A DNA stretch of 64,000 bases from Aquipseudomonas alcaligenes NBRC 14159. Lineage in GTDB: Bacteria > Pseudomonadota > Gammaproteobacteria > Pseudomonadales > Pseudomonadaceae. The stretch spans positions 1 to 64,000 of the forward strand of contig NZ_BATI01000021.1 in assembly GCF_000467105.1 (NCBI RefSeq). The letters are read 5' to 3'. Each line of letters begins with the position of its first letter. Position 1 is the stretch's first letter. Position numbers and translations under genes: made by a program. The notes under the pieces were generated by a model. The model saw only the letters and a list, made by a program, of their open reading frames with translations. It was not told where the DNA came from and made no database searches. Below are positions 58,553 through 64,000 of the stretch, one piece after another.

Positions 58553-60517
58553 ATGCGTCTCAAGCAGCTCACCAACCTCTCCACCGCCCTGCTGGTCACC
58601 GCCTGCGTCGCCCTCGGCGGCACCCTCTGGTGGTCCGAGACCGCGCTGGAGCGCCCTTACCTGCTGATGCAGCGCTACCTGGCCCTGTCACAACAGTTCC
58701 AGCAGCAGGTCGCGGACAACGTGCAGGCCTACCTGGGCAGCGGCGACGCCCTGCGCCACAAGCAGGCCCAGCAGGCCATCGAGACACTGGCCACGCAACT
58801 CGGCGAACTGCCGCCGCAGCTGGCCGACAGCCTACGCCCGAGCCTGGAAGAGCTCAGCCAGTTCGTCGCCGGCGACCTGCTCGCTGCCGGCAAGCTGGCC
58901 GGCGACCCGCAGGGCCTGCTGCTGCAGGCCGAGCGCGAGATCGGCGGCACCCTGGAGCAGCTGCAGCAATACGCTTCGGCCAGCGGTAACAGTCAGGCCG
59001 GCACCTACCAACTCCCCCTGTTCCAGGCCGCTCAGCACCTGGCACGCCTGGCCCATGCCCGCGGCAAGCTGGTCAGCAGTGGCCGCAGCGAACTGGCTGG
59101 CGATGTCGAACGCGAACTGGCGGCACTCAGCCTGCGCGCCAGCGAATTGCAGAACCTGCCGCTGCTCGGTGTCACCGAGAGCAGCGACGCGGGTGACAGC
59201 TTTGCCGCCATGCTCGGCCTGGACAGTGGCGCCGAAGACGAGCAGGCCGAGGATCAGGGCATCGCCCTCAAGCGCGAGCTGAGCAGCCTGCTCAAGCGCT
59301 ATCCGGCCGAACTGCAGCGCACCCAGGCGCTGGTCCGCCAGCGCGCCGAACTGGCCAGTGCCAGCGCCAGGCGGGTCGACGACCTGCAGCAGGCCCTGGC
59401 CGCGCTGGAGCCGGAGGTGCGCGCCGAGCATGCGCGCATCCAGGCTGAAGTGCGCCTGGTGCAGGGCCTGGCGATCGGCCTGATCCTGCTGATCGCGCTG
59501 TTCCTCGACCAGATCCAGCGGCGCATGAGCCATGTCCTCACGCGTCTGGCCCCGGCCCTGTCGACCTGGGCGGCCGGCGACTTCGCCGCCGACATCCAGC
59601 TGCAGGCGCGCACCCGCGAGATGCGCGACATCGAGGACTCGCTCAACCGCCTGCGCCGCTATCTGGTCGAGCTGGTCGGCACCATCCACCAGCACGCCGG
59701 CGAAGTGGCCGGCAGCAGCCGCACCCTGGCCGAGCTGAGCCAGGGCCTGCACGGCGGCGCCGAGCGCCAGCTGGCCGATACCGCGCAGATCCGCGACGCC
59801 CTCGGCGAACTCGAACACACCATTGCCAGCGTGGCCGGCGACGCCAGCCAGGCCGCCGACGCCAGCCGCGCCGCCAGCCGCGCGGTGGAACAGGGCCAGC
59901 GGGTAATCGAGCAGAGCCTCAAGGGCCTGCATGATCTGGTCGGCGAGGTGCAGGGCAATGCCCAGTCGATCGAACAATTGGCCACCGAGACCGCCACCAT
60001 CGGCCAGGTGCTCACGGTGATCCGCGGCGTGGCCGAACAGACCAACCTGCTCGCCCTCAACGCCGCCATCGAGGCGGCACGCGCCGGCGAGATGGGCCGC
60101 GGCTTCGCCGTGGTGGCCGAGGAAGTGCGCTCGCTGGCCCAGCGCACCAGCGGCGCCACCGAGGAGATCCAGCAATTGATCGCCCGCCTGCAGCAGGCCG
60201 CCCAGCAATCGGTAGCGGCGATGCGCGCCCAGGTAGAACATGCCGAAGCCACCGCCGAGCAGGCCGAACAGGCCGATGGCGCGCTGGACCAGGTGGTCGG
60301 CGCCATCCGTACCATCGCCAGCATGGCCGAGCGCACCGCCGAGGCCACCGCCCAGCAGGGTGGCGCCGCCAGCGAAATCCGCGACCGCAGCGAACGCATC
60401 CACCACCTGGGCGGCGACAACCTGACCCGCATCGGTGAAGGTCGCGTCCAGGGTGAACAACTGCTGCAGCTGGGCAGCCAGCTGCACACGGCGGTGCAGG
60501 CGTTTCGCGTGGCCTAG
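58553..60517 (+). CDS. ctpL: Methyl-accepting chemotaxis protein, CtpL-like
   Basis: A 654-aa chemoreceptor. First membrane helix (about 11-29), a large helical periplasmic domain to about residue 302, second helix (about 303-322), HAMP-like region (325-385), and a cytoplasmic signalling coiled coil with the hairpin tip [41 protein letters not shown] (shown to place it, about 483-523). Gene order identifies it with P. aeruginosa CtpL (PA4844), a receptor for inorganic phosphate at low concentration. A PhoB-like array directly upstream agrees. There is no C-terminal CheR/CheB tethering pentapeptide. Confidence 0.85.
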   Translation: MRLKQLTNLSTALLVTACVALGGTLWWSETALERPYLLMQRYLALSQQFQQQVADNVQAYLGSGDALRHKQAQQAIETLATQLGELPPQLADSLRPSLEELSQFVAGDLLAAGKLAGDPQGLLLQAEREIGGTLEQLQQYASASGNSQAGTYQLPLFQAAQHLARLAHARGKLVSSGRSELAGDVERELAALSLRASELQNLPLLGVTESSDAGDSFAAMLGLDSGAEDEQAEDQGIALKRELSSLLKRYPAELQRTQALVRQRAELASASARRVDDLQQALAALEPEVRAEHARIQAEVRLVQGLAIGLILLIALFLDQIQRRMSHVLTRLAPALSTWAAGDFAADIQLQARTREMRDIEDSLNRLRRYLVELVGTIHQHAGEVAGSSRTLAELSQGLHGGAERQLADTAQIRDALGELEHTIASVAGDASQAADASRAASRAVEQGQRVIEQSLKGLHDLVGEVQGNAQSIEQLATETATIGQVLTVIRGVAEQTNLLALNAAIEAARAGEMGRGFAVVAEEVRSLAQRTSGATEEIQQLIARLQQAAQQSVAAMRAQVEHAEATAEQAEQADGALDQVVGAIRTIASMAERTAEATAQQGGAASEIRDRSERIHHLGGDNLTRIGEGRVQGEQLLQLGSQLHTAVQAFRVA

Positions 60518-60630
60518 CGGCACCACGCGTCGGCCGCCAACATCCGCTTACGCTCTGCGCCACCCGGTCGCCTGGGGTCCGCCGCCGGACTTGGGTATGA
60601 TGCCCGCCAAGTCCGTCGTGCGAGCCCGTC

Positions 60631-62430
60631 ATGCGCCGTCTGCTCCCTCTGTTCCTGCTGCTGTTCACCCTGCCCGCCCTCGCCGGTCTGTTCGACGACC
60701 CGGCCCCGCGCGGCGTGATCGATGATGCCCCGCTGAACAACAGCAGCGACTTCCTGCCGGTGCGCGAGGCTTTTCGCCTCAGCCTGGTTAGCAGCGATGC
60801 CCAGTCGGTGAAGCTGCGCTTCGTGGCGGCCGAGGGCTATTACCTTTATCGCCACCAGTTCAAGTTCCGCATCGAGCCCAGCGACCTGGCCAAGGGCGAG
60901 GCGCGGCTGCCGGCGGGCAAGCCCAAGCACGACCAGTACTTCGGCGATGTCGAGGTGTACTACGGCATCACCGACGTCGAGCTGCCGCTGGACAACCCCA
61001 TCGACCTGCCCTTCACCGTGCACGTGTCCTACCAGGGCTGTGCCGACAAGGGCCTGTGCTACCCACCGGAAAACGAACGCGTCGAAGTCGACGGCCAGGG
61101 CGCGGCCCCGACCGCGCCCGCAGCCGGCACGGCGCCCAGCGCACCGGCGCAGGCCGGCTGGACCTGGAAGGAACTGGCGCTGTTCTTCCTCGGCGGCCTG
61201 GCCCTGACCTTCACCCCCTGCGTGCTGCCGATGCTGCCGATCCTCACCGGCGTGGTGCTGCGCGGCCAGCCCGGCGGCACTCGCGGCCTGGTGCTGTCGC
61301 TGGCCTACGTACTGCCGATGGCACTCAGTTTCGCCATCCTCGGCGCGCTGATGGGCCTGTTCGGCGCCGAACTCAACCTGCAGGCACGCCTGCAGTCGCC
61401 CTGGGTGCTGGTACCCTTCGCCATCTTCTTCGCCCTGTTCGGCGCCGCCAGCCTGGGCTTCCTCGAACTGCGCCTGCCGGCCGCCATCGACGGGCGCCTG
61501 CAGCGTCTGAGTCAGCGTCTGCACGGCGGCACCATCTTCAGCGCCGCCGCTCTCGGCGTACTGTCCAGCCTGCTGGTATCGCCCTGCGTGTCGGCGCCGC
61601 TGGCCGGTGCCCTGCTGTATATCAGCAGCAGCGGCGACGCCCTCGGCGGCGGCCTCAAGCTGCTCGCCCTGGGCCTGGGCATGGGTGCGCCGCTGGTGCT
61701 GTTCGCCGTCGGCGGTGGCGCCCTGCTACCGAAGTCCGGCCCCTGGATGGTCACCGTGCGCAACGCCTTCGGTGCCCTGCTGATGGCGGTGGCAGTGTGG
61801 CTGCTCGAACGCGTGGTGCCCGGTCCGCTCGCACTGGCGCTGTGGGGCCTGCTGGCCGCCGGTATCGCCCTGTGGCTGGGCGTGCTGGAGCTGACGCCCA
61901 AGACCCACCACCAGAAACTGGCGCAGCTGCTCGGCCTGCCGCTGCTGGTCTACGCGCTGGTCGCCTGGGTTGGCGCCCTGCAGGGCGAGAGCGACCCGCT
62001 GCGTCCGCTGGGGCATGCCCAGGTCGGCGCAGCCGTCGCAGCACCCAGCGCGCAGCAGAGCGAATGGCAGACCGTGACCACCCCGGCCGAACTGGATGCC
62101 GCGCTGGCCGAGGCAAAAAGCGCCGGCCAGCCGCTGCTGCTGGACTGGTACGCCGACTGGTGCATCAGCTGCAAGGTGATCGAGCGCGAGGTACTCACGG
62201 CGCCGACCGTGACCGCGCAGCTGGGCGGCTACCGGCTGATCCGCTTCGACATCACCGAAAGCCGCGAAGACCAGCGCGCCCTGCTCGACCGCTATCAGCT
62301 GTTCGGCCCGCCGGCGATCCTGTTCTTCGGGCCGAAGGGTGACGAATGGGCCGATCTGCGTGTCGTAGGTGAAATCAGCGCCGCCGACTTCGCCGAACGC
62401 CTGACCCGCGCCGCCGCACGCCAGAACTGA
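60631..62430 (+). CDS. dsbD: Thiol:disulfide interchange protein DsbD
   Basis: A 599-aa protein that carries electrons from cytoplasmic thioredoxin to periplasmic DsbC/DsbG/CcmG. Signal peptide (1-18), alpha domain with C103-x5-C109 (YQGCADKGLCYPP), eight-helix beta domain with the Cys of TFTPCVLPMLP and SPCVSAPLAGALL, and a gamma thioredoxin domain with WCISCK (DWYADWCISCK). All six catalytic Cys are present. A TATGAT-like -10 lies about 30 bases before the start. Known as dipZ in P. aeruginosa (PA4845). It is somewhat longer than E. coli DsbD (565 aa). Confidence 0.94.
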   Translation: MRRLLPLFLLLFTLPALAGLFDDPAPRGVIDDAPLNNSSDFLPVREAFRLSLVSSDAQSVKLRFVAAEGYYLYRHQFKFRIEPSDLAKGEARLPAGKPKHDQYFGDVEVYYGITDVELPLDNPIDLPFTVHVSYQGCADKGLCYPPENERVEVDGQGAAPTAPAAGTAPSAPAQAGWTWKELALFFLGGLALTFTPCVLPMLPILTGVVLRGQPGGTRGLVLSLAYVLPMALSFAILGALMGLFGAELNLQARLQSPWVLVPFAIFFALFGAASLGFLELRLPAAIDGRLQRLSQRLHGGTIFSAAALGVLSSLLVSPCVSAPLAGALLYISSSGDALGGGLKLLALGLGMGAPLVLFAVGGGALLPKSGPWMVTVRNAFGALLMAVAVWLLERVVPGPLALALWGLLAAGIALWLGVLELTPKTHHQKLAQLLGLPLLVYALVAWVGALQGESDPLRPLGHAQVGAAVAAPSAQQSEWQTVTTPAELDAALAEAKSAGQPLLLDWYADWCISCKVIEREVLTAPTVTAQLGGYRLIRFDITESREDQRALLDRYQLFGPPAILFFGPKGDEWADLRVVGEISAADFAERLTRAAARQN

Positions 62431-62552
62431 CGACGTCATATTTCTGCCGCAAATTTCGCCCATCTTGCCGACTACTCCCGGCAACTGGACAGCCCGCAGC
62501 GCTTTCGGCATAGTCCCGGCCAATCCACGGTCAGAACAACAAGGAAGCGCCC

Positions 62553-62996
62553 ATGGCCACCCTACTGGTGCTGCACGGCCCCAACCTCAACCTGCTGGGT
62601 ACCCGCGAACCCGACAAATACGGCGCCACTACCCTAGCCGAGATCAATCAGGATCTGGAGCAGCGCGCCCGCGCCGCCGGCCATCATCTGCTGTACCTGC
62701 AGAGCAATGCCGAGTACGAGCTGATCGAGCGCATTCATGCGGCGAAAGGTGAAGGAGTCGACTTCATCGTCATCAATCCGGCCGCTTTCACTCACACCAG
62801 CGTCGCATTACGTGACGCGTTGCTGGCGGTGAGCATCCCATTCATCGAAGTGCACCTGTCCAACGTGCACAAGCGCGAACCATTCCGCCATCACTCCTAC
62901 TTCTCCGACGTAGCGGTGGGAGTGATCTGCGGCCTCGGCGCCAGCGGCTACCGCCTGGCTTTGGAGGCTGCCCTGGAACAATTAGAACGCCCCTGA
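62553..62996 (+). CDS. aroQ: Type II 3-dehydroquinate dehydratase
   Basis: A 147-aa dodecameric enzyme that dehydrates 3-dehydroquinate to 3-dehydroshikimate in the shikimate pathway. Visible motifs: [20 protein letters not shown] (active-site Arg and Tyr), [30 protein letters not shown] and the catalytic His in [21 protein letters not shown] strong AAGGAAG site precedes ATG. It is followed by accB 25 bp downstream, the aroQ-accB-accC order usual in gammaproteobacteria. Confidence 0.96.
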   Translation: MATLLVLHGPNLNLLGTREPDKYGATTLAEINQDLEQRARAAGHHLLYLQSNAEYELIERIHAAKGEGVDFIVINPAAFTHTSVALRDALLAVSIPFIEVHLSNVHKREPFRHHSYFSDVAVGVICGLGASGYRLALEAALEQLERP

Positions 62997-63021
62997 CCTC
63001 ACCCTTGGGAGTTGCAAAACT

Positions 63022-63486
63022 ATGGATATCCGTAAAGTCAAAAAACTGATCGAGCTGCTGGAAGAGTCCGGTATCGACGAGCTGGAAATCCGCGAGGGCG
63101 AAGAGTCCGTGCGCATCAGCCGCCATAGCAACAAGGCCATGGCCGCCCAGCCGATCTACGCCGCCGCCCCGGCCCCGGTCGCCGCGCCGGTTGCCCCGGT
63201 CGCCGCTGCAGCCCCGGCGGCCGACGCCGCACCGGCCGCCGCCAAGCTGAACGGCCATGTGGTGCGCTCGCCGATGGTCGGCACCTTCTACCGCGCCGCC
63301 TCGCCGACCTCCGGCAACTTCGCCGAAATCGGCCAGACCGTGAAGAAAGGCGACATCCTGTGCATCGTCGAAGCCATGAAGATGATGAACCACATCGAGG
63401 CCGAGGCCAGCGGCGTGATCGAGTCGATCCTCGTCGAGAACGGCCAGCCGGTTGAGTACGACCAGCCCCTGTTCACCATCGTTTGA
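63022..63486 (+). CDS. accB: Biotin carboxyl carrier protein of acetyl-CoA carboxylase
   Basis: A 154-aa BCCP. N-terminal self-association segment ([35 protein letters not shown]), an Ala/Pro-rich flexible linker (about 40-75), and the C-terminal biotinyl domain with biotinylated K120 in [16 protein letters not shown]. Carries carboxybiotin between AccC and the AccAD transferase in the first step of fatty-acid synthesis. Co-transcribed with accC (17-bp gap). Confidence 0.96.
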   Translation: MDIRKVKKLIELLEESGIDELEIREGEESVRISRHSNKAMAAQPIYAAAPAPVAAPVAPVAAAAPAADAAPAAAKLNGHVVRSPMVGTFYRAASPTSGNFAEIGQTVKKGDILCIVEAMKMMNHIEAEASGVIESILVENGQPVEYDQPLFTIV

Positions 63487-63503
63487 TGCGCGGGGAACCT
63501 GCG

Positions 63504-64000
63504 ATGCAGAAGCTGGAGAAAGTCCTGATCGCCAACCGTGGCGAAATCGCCCTGCGCATCCTGCGCGCCTGCAAGGAAATGGGCATCAAGACGGTGGCCG
63601 TCTACTCCACCGCCGACCGTGACCTGATGCACCTGGGTCTGGCCGACGAGACCGTGTGCATCGGCCCGGCGCCGGGCGCGCAGTCCTATCTGAGCATTCC
63701 GGCCATCATCAGCGCCGCCGAAGTCACTGGCGCCACCGCCATCCACCCGGGCTACGGCTTCCTGGCCGAGAACGCCGACTTCGCCGAGCGCGTCGAGAAG
63801 TCCGGCTTCGCCTTCATCGGCCCGACCGGCGACGTGATCCGCCTGATGGGCGACAAGGTCTCGGCCAAGGAAGCCATGATCAAGTCCGGCGTGCCGGTGG
63901 TCCCGGGCTCCGAAGGCCCGCTGCCGGAAGACGAGGAAGAAGCCCTGCGCATCGCCCGTGAAGTGGGCTACCCGGTGATCATTAAGGCCGCCGGCGGCGG
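63504..64000 (+). CDS. accC: Biotin carboxylase subunit of acetyl-CoA carboxylase (partial, cut by window end)
   Basis: The first 165 residues of AccC: N-terminal pre-ATP-grasp domain starting [35 protein letters not shown], with [27 protein letters not shown], then the beginning of the ATP-grasp domain ([22 protein letters not shown]). It carboxylates the biotin on AccB using bicarbonate and ATP. The gene continues beyond the window. Start ATG is 17 bases after the accB stop, with GGGGAA upstream. Confidence 0.95.
   Translation, partial: MQKLEKVLIANRGEIALRILRACKEMGIKTVAVYSTADRDLMHLGLADETVCIGPAPGAQSYLSIPAIISAAEVTGATAIHPGYGFLAENADFAERVEKSGFAFIGPTGDVIRLMGDKVSAKEAMIKSGVPVVPGSEGPLPEDEEEALRIAREVGYPVIIKAAGG

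Overview
The window is about 64 kb of very GC-rich chromosome from a Pseudomonas (sensu lato). The assignment rests on gene content and order. The right end (speA, SUI1/YciH factor, NUDIX, DUF2333, GcbA-type diguanylate cyclase, CtpL-type chemoreceptor, dsbD, aroQ, accB, accC) has the order I recall for P. aeruginosa PA4839-PA4848. The left end (LysR, omega-amino-acid:pyruvate transaminase, methylmalonate-semialdehyde dehydrogenase) matches the beta-alanine (bau) locus of pseudomonads. No phage, plasmid, rRNA, tRNA, CRISPR array or large island was recognised. The only mobile system seen is a RAYT transposase with its REPIN repeats.

Layout. 0-5.3 kb: omega-amino-acid/beta-alanine catabolism (gamma-glutamyl-GABA hydrolase-like protein, mmsA, bauA, divergent bauR). 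5.5-8.3 kb: a RutR-like TetR regulator, then a LysR regulator divergent from an MDR alcohol dehydrogenase. 8.3-15.3 kb: gltS, a TAXI-type binding lipoprotein and a five-PAS/GAF/GGDEF/EAL protein, then a 61-aa gene. 15.3-21.6 kb: Bcr/CflA exporter and an RND pump with its AcrR-type repressor. 21.6-25.3 kb: copper module (copZ, an unknown periplasmic protein, copA, cueR) with two CueR-type promoters. 25.3-28.2 kb: iron module (TonB-dependent receptor with a Fur-like box, non-haem FtnA). 28.4-35 kb: EamA transporter, RIO-type kinase, a degenerate HD-GYP response regulator and a BvgS-like hybrid kinase. 35.1-39.6 kb: ada, MazG-like, cmoM, two paralogous DUF4136 lipoproteins, GNAT, YdcZ. 39.7-43.5 kb: a diguanylate cyclase, pbpC and a small membrane protein. 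43.5-44.3 kb: the RAYT/REPIN unit. 44.3-52.2 kb: yfhM (alpha-2-macroglobulin), MATE exporter, GAF-GGDEF cyclase, DUF2214. 52.3-64 kb: the conserved speA to accC block.

How the parts fit together. Amino groups of beta-alanine and related amines are removed by BauA, and the semialdehyde is oxidised by MmsA under BauR control. Copper is sensed by CueR and handled by CopZ/CopA. Iron is imported by the TonB receptor and stored in FtnA, the two genes converging on one shared terminator. Five proteins carry c-di-GMP-related domains, two of them with degenerate active sites. YfhM and PbpC, usually a protease-trap/peptidoglycan-repair pair, are here separated by the RAYT/REPIN insertion and a small membrane-protein gene. 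A triple PhoB-like half-site array lies upstream of the CtpL-type receptor and suggests phosphate-starvation control.
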